Assembly (NCBI GenBank): GCA_024704765.1 | Contig: JAKMXF010000110.1 | Coordinates: 434,001 to 498,000, forward strand | DNA length: 64,000 nucleotides | Direction of reading: 5' to 3' | From: Oopsacas minuta | Taxonomy: Eukaryota > Porifera > Hexactinellida > Lyssacinosida > Leucopsacidae | Part shown: positions 12,884 through 34,775 of the stretch, piece by piece | Position numbering within the stretch: position 1 is the first letter of the stretch | How the letters are laid out: each line of letters opens with the position of its first letter | Notes under the pieces: generated by a model | The model's input: the letters and a program-made list of their open reading frames with translations, nothing else | What the model was told of the DNA's origin: nothing | Database searches by the model: none | Made by a program: the position numbers and the translations under genes

Positions 12884-14625
12884 CGAAATTTAACAATTTT
12901 AACACGCACTTTGTATTGATGTACTTTACACATGCATTTGTAAGCTATTTCTCCTGCATGGATATATTGTACCTTGTTTTATTATTGATTGTATATTGTG
13001 TTATATTTACGTATATTAAATTCAATTATTTTAAACCCCAGGATAATACAGGGTTTCAGATAAACAGTATTCATATATTTTAGTTGAAAACAGTACTTGT
13101 TAAAATGTATTATAGTAAAGGAAATCAAATGAAGACCAATTGTATGGGCGTAGAAGAAGGTCAGATTAGTCAGATTTCAACTGGGCCAACATTTAGATTA
13201 CTAATAGAAACAGACGTGTCCCATATAAATTGTTTATTTCGACCTGACCATTAGTTGAAATCTGCTTACTATTGAGAGAAGCGCAAATGATCAAATTGTA
13301 ATTCCTAAATATATTGGAAATATTGAATTGTTTTCACCATTCATAATTCTATCCAAAATTCAAGTATTGAGCCCTAGTTATTATGCGGGAAATATTTCTG
13401 TTTTCTGTAGCCACATAATTGTGTAGGCTAAATGTTACAGATGTACTTATCAGTTTGTCTGTATGTTGTGTATATTAATTCTAGAGCCCTGATAAGTATA
13501 TAGATGCGAATAATGTATCTAATATTAATTAAATATCTGTCTCACCCCAACCCAGACTTAACAGAAACAGAATATACGTGAATACATTATCTATATTATC
13601 TCATTAGCTTGTAGCTACAGTAATAATATCTTTATTTGCATTGTCATGCATTATATATGACCGGTTTTCAAATCATTAATTCAGCTATTAGCAAGCCGTA
13701 TTTTACACGAATTTCCCTTGCTAATAAGCGAATAACTTCAATTAAGATCATAAAATCCCTAACACTGACATAATTTACAAGAATATTTCAAATTTTGAAA
13801 TACGAATTATAATTATAATACAAGTTGTGAGAATGGACAGATGGATAATATCTGGAAATATGACTAGTTAGTGATTACAATATATTATAGCATTAGTTAT
13901 TTCTAAAATAGATTGTTTTCAAACAGAATATTCGTATTTACGCGGGCCTGCGAATTTGCCCGCATTGCATTACCAATTTTTATAACTTTGACAATGGACA
14001 TAGTAAATCCAATCCAATAAGGTTAGATTGTAACTTCCCTAACTATTAGTTATTTCATATTGAGTCCATTTAGCTATGGTCCAGACCGATGGAGAACATT
14101 TGAAGGTGTAAGCAACAGTCCCACTTATACAGCTGATTAATTGAGTTTATTAAATTAGAATTAAGTAAATCAGATCCATCAATATCCTAAATATTCTACT
14201 GGATAATATGACTAATGTCTTTAGCAGTTATCTCGTATTACAACTCTAATAATTGATGATCGTATGACTCCCTCAATCCACAGATTATATTTCTAACAGT
14301 AATTCTTCGTTCAAATAGTTACTAAGCTATTATTTACGAGTTCAAAAGGTAGTATATAATTCCTATTTCATATTTCTATTCAAGAGTGTTTATACTCTTG
14401 ACTTTAGTTCTAAACAGGAAGCTTACATACTGTCGTAGTTGGATAGTCTCTATAATTATTTGCTTTGTATGTGTTCTATTTTATTATCTTCAATGATTAC
14501 TCTTAACTATGATTATGTATTACTATGTACTTTGGGACAGCTATAGAGGAACTTCTGAGTATTTAGAGCCATCGACCAGCTTTAGAATTGATTCATGAAT
14601 TTTTAGGTATCTGACACTATAATAC
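12884..14625. other. Intergenic region between PFTAIRE kinase and acetyl-CoA carboxylase
   Basis: About 1.7 kb with no supported coding frame. It should contain the kinase 3' end and the ACC promoter. An imperfect inverted repeat (cagatttcaactgggcc near 13175 against ttagttgaaatctgc near 13252) and a segment with facing 'ttagcaag' and 'cttgctaataagcg' motifs at 13686-13735 look like remnants of small transposons. Confidence 0.5.
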
Positions 14626-26479
<11,854 letters not shown>

Positions 26480-26827
26480 ACTTGATTTTTAGTTCTATTT
26501 TTTGTTCGAATAGGTAGTTCTTATTATTTGCGAGATTTATATTCTCTTTATTCGTATATTTATTTAGTTTCTGTGAAATTTTTACTTTTGTATTACTATT
26601 TACAAAATATAATTGATATATTGCATGAACTATGTAACATTGTAATTTGATTTTTTGCTCGCTCCCAGTAGTGTAATAAATAAGTTACTAAAAACGGAGA
26701 AATTACAATATGTGCGACAGTTGTATCTTAATTGTAATCATTTAAAGTGGCTATTATTTGAGGCCACTATAATGTTAAGCTTATATGTATAAATTTCATT
26801 ATGCAAATATAATGCATTAGTTGTGTC
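26480..26827. other. Short spacer between ACC and IDH3A
   Basis: About 350 bases of AT-rich sequence. It must hold the ACC 3' UTR and the IDH3A promoter or 5' UTR. No ORF or structured repeat was seen. Confidence 0.6.
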
Positions 26828-28789
26828 ATGCTATCTGGTGTCAGGAATATTCGTTACTTGAAAAAGTTCTGCCCACAAACTCAACAATTCCGGGATAATT
26901 CAACTCAGAAACAGAAAGTTACGTTGATAGAAGGAGATGGGATCGGTCCTGAGATATCATTAGCTGTACAGAGGATATTTGAGGGGGCTGGTGTACCAAT
27001 TGAATGGGAACCTGTAGACGTTAAGCCTATAGTACTCAGCTCTGGTAAGACTACTATACCAGATAAAGTGATAACTTCTTTACAAGCTAATAGGATAGGA
27101 TTAAAAGGTATTATATATGAATTTTAAGAGATTAGATATTCACTAAACTCTACAAGGTTACGAGTATACTATATTCTGTTTAGGACCATTAGAGACACAG
27201 ATTGGTAAGGGCAAAATCTCACTTAACTTGACTCTACGGAAGGTATTCAATCTCTACGCTAACGTAAGACCATGTAGAAGTATTCCTGGAATAATAACAA
27301 AGTATAAAGATGTTAACCTGGTCACTATACGGGAGAATACTGAGGGAGAGTACTCAGGGATTGAACATCAGGTTACTACTATTGTATACAGAATAGTTCT
27401 ACCTGCTATTAAGTCCATAAAAGTGGGAGAGTCGTTGTTGACGAATTGGCATAAACAGTCAGGGGGAATTACATGTAAAATATCTAGCAATTACGAGTGC
27501 AAAGTACGATACTTATGGGTTTGGTTTTGAACTCCCGGAGGTTGTATTTCTTAAAATCTGGCATAGATCCGAAATTTTTTAATCTATTATTTGTGTACTC
27601 AGATAGTCGATGGAGTAGTGCAGAGTATCAAACTTATCACTCGTGAGGCTAGCCTGCGAGTAGCTGAATATGCTTTCAATTACGCTACTATGGAAGGAAG
27701 AAAATCTGTATGTGCAGTACACAAATCAAACATAATGCGAGCATCTGATGGATTGTTCTTAAAGTGTTGTGATGCAGTAGCAGAGAAGTTTGTAAATAAG
27801 CACAGTAGAACTCGTATAAAACTTATTAATATAAGTAATTTTGTTACCCGAAGGGATACACACGTCTTATCCGAGTTCCACTGATTTGTAGATTATATTT
27901 TACGAGTATTTTATCTCATAATATTTGTACAGGTATCCTGACATATCCTATAATAAAACACTCATAGATACCTGCTGTCTCAATCTTGTAAATGACCCTT
28001 CTCAATATGATGTGCTAGTTATGCCTAATTTGTATGGTGATATCCTATCTGATCTATGTGCTGGTAAGTTATGCTGGTTCGTTGAATCATGGGAGGTGTC
28101 CTATTGGTATGGACGATGTCCATTCGTTCGTCCGTTCGTCTGTCAGTCTGGGGTGTTCTGAGAAAACACTACATGAATATTGGTGGGTAGATTTGTACCT
28201 CAGGTATACAATTCGTCTATTGTGAATATTTTACACCTTTTGGCCAATATTTCAAATGATGCTAAAGAATTCATTTTCAACGGTTAGTCCGGTGTAATCG
28301 TGTGCGTAGAATTAGATTATGACATTTGCAAATATCAAACATGAATATTTATCATATATATCTAATCATAATTTGACAGGTTTTGTTATACACTTGCGTC
28401 TGTCGGCTGTGCATTTATTTTGTTGTTCAAGGCAAGTCTTACATAGATATTTAGACCCCTATCTATATGCTAGTGCTGTAGGTTTGATCGGAGGTCTGGG
28501 AGTAACTCCATCTGGTAACATGGGTAAAGATGGTCTCGCTCTGTTTGAAGCTGTACACGGGACAGCACCAGATATAGCTGGACAAGACAAGGCTAATCCT
28601 ATAGCACTTATTCTCAGTGCATGCATGATGACAACACATATGGGATTAGGAATGTATGGTAAACAGATAGAGAATGCTGTATACAAGTGTTTAGCAGAGG
28701 GGGCTAAGACAGGAGACTTGGGGGGTAAAATGAAATGTTCTGAGTTTACTGATGCAATTATTGAAATGATTCATGAAGACAAGCGTTAA
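26828..28789 (+). CDS. IDH3A: NAD-dependent isocitrate dehydrogenase, alpha subunit (mitochondrial)
   Basis: Catalytic subunit of the TCA-cycle enzyme converting isocitrate plus NAD+ to 2-oxoglutarate, CO2 and NADH. Exons 26828-27107, 27184-27371, 27603-27799, 27933-28063 and 28482-28789 give 367 aa, matching the family (human 366). The first 25 or so residues ([14 protein letters not shown]..) look like a mitochondrial presequence. Then come [14 protein letters not shown], the substrate-binding [60 protein letters not shown] and the nucleotide-binding [13 protein letters not shown]. The exon 3/4 junction only keeps the family reading ([14 protein letters not shown]) if the donor is AA|GCACAG, a GC-AG intron. 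That intron also carries a MITE end (27855-27884). Confidence 0.92.
27855..27884. repeat. MITE terminus fragment
   Basis: Reads cacgtcttatccgagttccactg, the same right end as the element at 5365-5527. It lies in IDH3A intron 3. The other end was not found. Confidence 0.5.
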
Positions 28790-28935
28790 ACATAATCACT
28801 TGTATTTGATTATATTATTATTAAGAATTGATCATCTGTATTTGTAAATTTATACAATAATATTCATATACAATGTGTACTATGTTTAATTACTTGTTTA
28901 TGCGATACAGCATCTATTCTACGTATTTAGAATAA

Positions 28936-29122
28936 GGTTGGAATGCCTATAATTTCCCGATGTTACATTTCGATCCTCAGGTAGAGGTTAATGAGACAAC
29001 TAATTGGGAGCTGGCCTCTGTTCCTGTTGAGCGTGTGACAGAGGAACGGGAACCTCATGAGGATCATGAAGAGGAGCTAATTATCGATGGACACGAAAAG
29101 GTGTGAAATTTTATTCCTATGT
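28936..29122 (+). pseudogene. Decayed partial copy of RAD21 exon 2
   Basis: Nearly the same bases as 35579-35763 of the intact RAD21 gene, starting at ggttggaatgcctata and running through the exon 2 donor into the first bases of the intron (ggtgtgaaattttatt). The copy has lost one base in cctata(g)atttccc, which shifts the frame. It also has an inserted base and extra bases after gacaactaat, and several substitutions. No other RAD21 exon is nearby, so it is a fragment and not a gene. Including intron bases argues for DNA-level duplication and not retroposition. Confidence 0.9.
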
Positions 29123-29130
29123 TTAATATT

Positions 29131-29215
29131 ACAAGCCGCTTCGCTTGCTTGCGCTGCGGGCTTGGACGAACACTTCTTGTTCGTGGAAGTCGTCCTTCCG
29201 GCGCCTCTAGAATAT
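29131..29215. other. GC-rich hairpin-prone patch
   Basis: In a window that is otherwise about two-thirds AT, this patch runs through ccgcttcgcttgcttgcg and gtcgtccttccggcgcctct. It has short self-complementary segments (aagccgc against gcgggctt; gacgaacac against gttcgtgg). It does not fold into a tRNA cloverleaf by eye. Origin unknown. Confidence 0.4.
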
Positions 29216-29394
29216 GTACATACTATGCTAGTAGCTTATATGCTGAATTACTGATACACTTATGTGTACTTTATTTTATTGCCCAAATTTCGTGAAAACA
29301 TTTTAGAGAATACATTATATGAAATAAGTAACAAACTATCAATTCGTATAATAACAAGAAAATAAACTATTTGGAGTTCCAAGATATTATTATA

Positions 29395-30612
29395 TTATTT
29401 TAGACTCCTTTTTCCTGAGATTATTGCTTTCTTCTTGAATTCTTCCAAACGTTCTCTCATTTTACAGAACTCGACTGAATTTGTGGGGCAGCTAGAGAAT
29501 TTGAAAGCATTTTGTGGATTACTCGCCAGTATTTCGAATTTTCCTAAATTTCTCACTAAATTGTTTAACTTGAGACAGAATTGTGAATCAGTTTTTACAA
29601 CAAGAGCTACATCATGAATACCTGTGACATATAGTAGGATCTGTTTTAAATTAACTGAGAGTTCAGAAATTTGTTTCATTTTATCTTCTAATTTTCGAAT
29701 TTCATACTTCTGTCTCGCTATATGGATTTCAAACTGTGCAATTTCTCTCTCTGCTGAGCTACATTCCTCCTTTATTTTTGATATTCTCATTGAAGTATTA
29801 TCCAATTGTAATCTTTGATCTCTCAATTGACTTTCCCTGAACTTTAATTGGCTTTCTTCACTCATCAATCTACTTTTTGTTCTCTCTAATTTATTCACTC
29901 TCACTTCTCTTTCACACTCATATTCCTTAATGGATTTATTGATATTATCAATACATATCTGTGTGGTGATTGCTCCGGCACTGGCGGTTGCTCCGGCGGT
30001 TGCACCGGCGACTGCTAACAGTGGTGCTGCTGCACCCAATGAAGCTACAGTTGCTACAGCTCCAACAACTGTTCCTGATATGAATAGAAACCTGAAACCC
30101 TTTCCAATACTGCCTTGTTCTTGCTGCAATGATATAGAGTTTTGTATTATTCTTATCTCTTCTCTAATGTCAACGATTTCGCGTTCTAAACCATTTTTCT
30201 CGTAGTTTAATTGATTTATTGTACTTTGTATTTCATACACATTAGATTCCAATCTTCTTTCATCCTTTTCAATCCCCTGATGTTTCGCCTCTAATTCGGA
30301 GAGAATTATCTTCATTTCGTCCTTCTTTGTGATTATCTTCTTGTTATCATCCTCTAATCTTCTATTTTTCACCAACATATCTTTAAGTTGTTGTTCATGA
30401 TGTTTCTTTTCTCCTTCAATGGAACTAAGTGTATCGGACAAACGTTTTTCTAATTCGGATATTTTGCCCTTCACTATCTTAGATTGTTCACTTTCTAATA
30501 ATGACATACCGAACTTGAACGTCAGAGCTTCTAGTTCTACAACCAGATCTGTAACTGCATAGTAGATCGGATTCAGAATTATTGAAAACTGTGACCTCTC
30601 AATAACTTCCAT
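29395..30612 (-). CDS. Lineage-specific coiled-coil protein with central hydrophobic hairpin (gene A)
   Basis: An intronless frame of 405 aa starting MEVIERSQFSIILNP. I do not recognise the family. Residues about 40-170 and 221-325 are strongly predicted long coiled-coils (charged heptads such as LEKRLSDTLSSIEGEKKHHE). Between them, residues 173-216 form a Gly/Ala-rich hydrophobic stretch (FRFLFISGTVVGAVATVASL then AAAPLLAVAGATAGATASAG), long enough for one or two membrane helices. The C-terminal 80 residues are mixed, with a few cysteines. The helix-hairpin-helix layout resembles alpha-helical pore-forming or membrane-remodelling proteins in general outline, but I see no family signature, so function is open. 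It is tandem with gene B on the same strand, which has a similar overall plan. Confidence 0.75.
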   Translation of the reverse strand: MEVIERSQFSIILNPIYYAVTDLVVELEALTFKFGMSLLESEQSKIVKGKISELEKRLSDTLSSIEGEKKHHEQQLKDMLVKNRRLEDDNKKIITKKDEMKIILSELEAKHQGIEKDERRLESNVYEIQSTINQLNYEKNGLEREIVDIREEIRIIQNSISLQQEQGSIGKGFRFLFISGTVVGAVATVASLGAAAPLLAVAGATAGATASAGAITTQICIDNINKSIKEYECEREVRVNKLERTKSRLMSEESQLKFRESQLRDQRLQLDNTSMRISKIKEECSSAEREIAQFEIHIARQKYEIRKLEDKMKQISELSVNLKQILLYVTGIHDVALVVKTDSQFCLKLNNLVRNLGKFEILASNPQNAFKFSSCPTNSVEFCKMRERLEEFKKKAIISGKRSLK

Positions 30613-31486
30613 TGTATGGAAGGATTATTGACTAAAGCTATATACGTATACTATTTTGTTAATTCATAAAACCGATTGACTTGAATTTTGGTGAATTGGT
30701 TCAGTGATAAATCTAGTGTACGTAGATCTGTACAATTTGAGTGTAGCTGTCAATACTTGACAAATTCAAAATTTAATGGTGATTAAGCTTAGCCACCAAA
30801 CCACTAAATTTCTGGTGGAAAGTTACATCAAGGTAAATTAAGATTGATAATTATATGAGGCATCAGTGAGTAATAAGTAAATTGACCGACTAAAGCACCG
30901 CAGTTTGACCTCAAATCCTATAATTAAGTACAATGCACACTTCAAATTCTCCGTGTAAAAATATTTGGAGGGCTTAGCCACCAAACCACCAGATTAGTCG
31001 GGCTACTGGTAGCTGTGAAATTTGTATACCGTTCTGTTTCTACTAGTTAGATTTATCCTATTAATCGACTTCGGTGCAACGGGTAGTAAATGACAGGTAA
31101 TATTTGATTCTGGTTTCAAATATACGTATGTATACAATATAGTGTAGTGTGACCTAACAAGAAAGACACATTAGCAAACAATGGAATGAGAACAATACAA
31201 ATGAATTCAGCTTGCTAGCATCACTAAACTAATTTGTTGTCTACGTACGTATATACATACTAAACTCCGGATTACGTAAAATTCTATTTATACAATTGGG
31301 GAAAGACAATATAAAAATGGTAATAACTACTTCCATTCTAAGATACATTACTAAGTACTACATTGTAAGAGAAGAAATGGTATACGTCAGACTAACATAT
31401 TCTACCAGATATACTAACTATACTAGTAATACTACCAGACACTATACTATACTAACTACCTTCCAAAGGACAAAGCGATGCGGGCA
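30613..31486. other. Spacer between coiled-coil genes A and B
   Basis: AT-rich, no supported ORF. The 15-base block cttagccaccaaacc occurs twice (30788-30802 and 30973-30987), each followed by a ccact/ccaga variant. This could be a local duplication or shared regulatory motif upstream of gene A. Confidence 0.45.
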
Positions 31487-33356
31487 TTACTTAATTTTCA
31501 GTTCAGTTCTTTGATGTTCGATCTTTTTGTCTTTTTGTTGTTTTTCAAACTCAACAACTTCCCGAATATAATCAATTGCATCTTTTGATTTTAATTGAAT
31601 TTCCTCCGACCTTTTCTTTATCTCAAGTTTATCTTTTTCATTTTCTGGATCTAATGTCAAAAGAGTTCCTAACTTTATGATAGAAGGCATTAAGTACTTA
31701 TCTGAAATCTTCATATAACTTGTCGATATTGCACTCGCTACATAGCATTGTGTATACGCCTCGAAGGATAAGGCTAGAATTCGTCTCTTTTTAAATGGAT
31801 TAATCTGTTGTTGGGATTCTAGTACTCCTGTTACTGATTCAGAAAAGAATTTAATACTTTCTTCCATTGCAAGTTCCAGATTATTAGCTACTTTTATAAA
31901 ATAAGCTTCAAGTGTTCTCCATCGCTCCTCGAGCATTGATAATTGTTTAATGCCTTCCCCTATTATATTCTTTATATCTTCCAGGTCTACTTTCTCTACC
32001 GTGTTTGAAAGTAACTTCATATTAGCGGCGCTAATTTTTTCTGATAAATCGTAGAACTCATTCTTTTCAGTTTCAATTTCCTTTTCTATATTTTCCTTTT
32101 CTTTGAGCCATTTCTCTTCGCTGTCTGTTTTGGATTTAACCTTTTTTTGTGTTGTTTTTACATCAACTTCCAGCATATCCACTTTTTTAGTTGTTTCATC
32201 AAATAATTGTTTTTTCTTATCCCTATCTTCTACTCTCTCACTGTAATCACCGCCTATCGCCGCTCTAAGTGAATGAGCAATACCAGCTGTCCCGAAATTG
32301 ATTGTGCTAAATAGCTTTCCAGAAGTTTTGGCTTCTTCATGTGCTTTCCTAGCGTGTTTTTGCTCGACAATCATTTTTTGAAGTGCTTCTTCCTCCTTTA
32401 TGATATCTACTTCAGAAACTGAAATTTCTTTTTGATTTTTCTCGAATTCTTCCTTGCGGCGAATTCTCTCTTCTTCGATTTCTTTGATCTTGTTTTCTCT
32501 TTCTTTCTTCTTTCGTTCGATTAACTCTTTTTCCTCATCTACTTCCGCTTTATGCTTTACGAATTTTGCAATTTGATCCTTATTCGTCTTCTGAGTAATT
32601 TGACACGCCAGATCGATTTCTTCTAGCAATTTTAGTGCATTATAAAATCCTTCCTTAATCTCTCTGCTCCAATCTGTACATTTTTTCGCTGTTGCTTTCA
32701 ATGATTCTAGTGAAATCGGTACAAACATTTCTATATCACTATTATCCCCTTTCGTAATACACTCAGTTATTGCATCGATATGCTCTCCTATGTGATCACA
32801 AGATAACATGATCTTATCCATGTTTGAGTGAGCACCAAGAAAGGCACGAAATCCAGCATTGTATACCTAATGATAAAAGCAAAAGAGTATACCAATAGGT
32901 TTCGTTGAATATACGATATCTTTGGTATAATCCTTCAATGAGGCAAGCATCCCTGGGTAGGGGAATTTTAATTAAACCCAGTTCGAGGTCACATCAAATG
33001 GTGATAAGCTACGCTACTAAATACACCTTTATCGTGTTACTGAGCGACAGAGCTAACCTATATAGTGAAAGAATCTACATAGTAGCGTTAACTTTCTACT
33101 AAACACTAACTTGTAGCAATGATGCTCTGAAAGATTCCGGATGAGATATGTGCTTGAAGTCTGATTTCTTGGAAAATAAATACTCTTTGTCACTTCCTGC
33201 TAGAGGCTTTGTAATGAGGCTAAAATCTTCATGAGTAGATACTAGCATTATTTGTCCGAGTAATGCTATAGAGATTGGAGCTTCGATAATATTATCTTGT
33301 AAGGAACAAAGTTCCTGAAATTCCTTTTTCTCCTCAATACTCGTTGGTTCAGCCAT
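31487..33356 (-). CDS. Lineage-specific coiled-coil protein (gene B), two exons
   Basis: Exon 1 is 33111-33356 (82 aa, MAEPTSIEEKKEFQELCSLQ...) and exon 2 is 31487-32866. The junction CAA|gttagt..ttatcattag|GTA joins in phase to give 541 aa (..FRASLLQ-VYNAGFRAFLG..). Coiled-coils run at about residues 185-260 and 290-380, rich in Glu/Lys. They are separated by a short uncharged stretch (GKLFSTINFGTAGIAHSLRA). The C-terminal third is helical and includes INPFKKRRILALSFEAYTQC and ASAISTSYMKISDKYLMPSI. No family is recognised. An internal ATG (MDKIMLSC) would give 444 aa, but exon 1 is supported because its coding layout and promoter also exist as a decayed inverted copy at 34265-34590. It probably acts with, or is a diverged relative of, gene A. 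Confidence 0.72.
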
Positions 33357-34775
33357 TGAAAATTAGGTACACTAAGCTACTATTTATGGAAATTTGGATA
33401 ATTGGAGGAAGAACAGTTAGTAACCGTTACGTACACATACTAAAATATTAAGAAGTTATATTTCGAATCAGTACTCTTGTTGTAACAGTGGTTGTCAACG
33501 GGTCTGCCTCAGAGCGTTATTAAGTGTGCCACTAAAATTCACTAGCAAAAAACATGTACGATTGAGATGCTTTCAGAGGCTTCGTTTCTGACCGTCTGTA
33601 CATGAAAGTGCTTAAATCTAAAGAGCAATTCTCCTTTATACACAATATTACAATCTAAAGAGGATAATTCTATGAAAAATTGACACAGCTGTTATTTATA
33701 CACTACAATATCTGCTACATTTGCAAAAGGTTGAGTATCAGGTGTTATAATTCTAATAACTCATGCCATGTAAGGGATATAATCCCTTATATGGCACGGG
33801 GGTTTTGTGTTTTGAATGAAATACCTGACTGAATTATAGCAAATATATCTAACTTTGATGTGTTGTTACTGTGTTTAGCTGTTTTGATGTGTAAAATCGT
33901 TTTTGTTTGTAGATGTTTTCTGTACTTAGAGGTCAAATGTGATGAGTTGATATATATATATACTCTTATCAGGTTCCGATATTATGCATATTAGCGTACT
34001 AGGTGTTGCTACTGGGAGGTCTAGCAATCTAGCACGTCACAGTAGTGGTAATCAATTTTCTCACTATAGAATTCTATACACTAGTAACAGCTCATGAACA
34101 ACTTTTCCTCATTATAATTCACCAGTGTACGATTATGCGGAGTCCCTTGTTCGTGATAGAAGTTATGGTTACAAAACCTGCTACCTTTGGCGCAACCATG
34201 ACAACTTTTGTTTAACATTGGCCCCTCGAATTTGTGTCCTCACCCATATTCAAGGGCTTAGTCCCGCCTATGTAAGTACCTTACTGTCCTTTCGATCATC
34301 TAAATTTCCATAAATAGTTGTCGAGTATACAACTAGTTTTCAATCGCTGAAGCAATGGGAGTTGGAAAGAAATGTCAGGAATTTAGTTACCTCAAGATAA
34401 ATTCAATAATATTATCTAAGCTCAGGCTCTATAGCTGTAATTACTCGGAGGAATATGCTGTTATTTACTCATCAAGAATTTAGCCTAATTACAAAGCTTC
34501 CAGCAGGTGAAAGCTGTGAAACGTATTCATTTTCAAGAAATCAGACTTCAAGCGCATATTTCATACGAAATCTTTCAGAGCATCAAAACCTGACCAAACT
34601 TGAACCAAAAATCTATTTGGTGTGGTAATGATATATAATTTTACACAAGGTGTCCATAGACCATGAGAGTTTGGTAACACTGACTCAATCCCAATTTCAA
34701 CATAGATAGCTTTATATTATTGATTTATGAATTGTTATAGAATATTATTGCAATCACATAGCTTAGCCAAAATTA
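33357..34775. other. Spacer between coiled-coil gene B and RAD21
   Basis: Contains the inverted pseudo-exon at 34343-34590 with its copied promoter (from about 34265). It also contains a short palindromic block at 33768-33797 (aagggatataatcccttata) and an AT dinucleotide run near 33948. A weak hAT-like remnant may be present at 33488-33545 (gtggttgtcaacgggtctgc). RAD21 regulatory sequence should lie at its right end. Confidence 0.5.
34265..34590 (+). pseudogene. Inverted, broken copy of coiled-coil gene B promoter and exon 1
   Basis: On the plus strand this segment matches the minus-strand region 33111 to about 33430. Its start codon is ATC instead of ATG (ATCGCTGAAGCA against ATGGCTGAACCA). 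Shared blocks include aatattatctaagctc, tttactcatcaagaattta, caagaaatcagacttcaag and ctttcagagcatca. Small indels destroy the frame. Similarity also covers the upstream flank (aaatttccataaatag), so promoter plus exon were duplicated. It stops at the exon's 3' end. Exon 2 was not copied here. Confidence 0.85.

Larger units (their letters stand above)
28790..29394. other. Spacer between IDH3A and coiled-coil gene A
   Basis: Contains the RAD21 exon fragment at 28936-29122 and an unusually GC-rich patch at 29131-29215 with several small hairpins (for example ggacgaacac..gtgttcgtcc-like pairing). The rest is AT-rich. No intact gene. Confidence 0.6.

Noticed and set aside
29131-29215. GC-rich patch as a tRNA gene
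   Set aside because: No A/B-box spacing or cloverleaf could be drawn.
29435-30205. Plus-strand frames opposite coiled-coil gene A
   Set aside because: Shadows of the longer minus-strand coding frame.
33768-33798. Palindrome gggatataatccctt with flanks, considered as CRISPR repeat or operator
   Set aside because: Single copy in a eukaryotic spacer; no spacing pattern or second unit.
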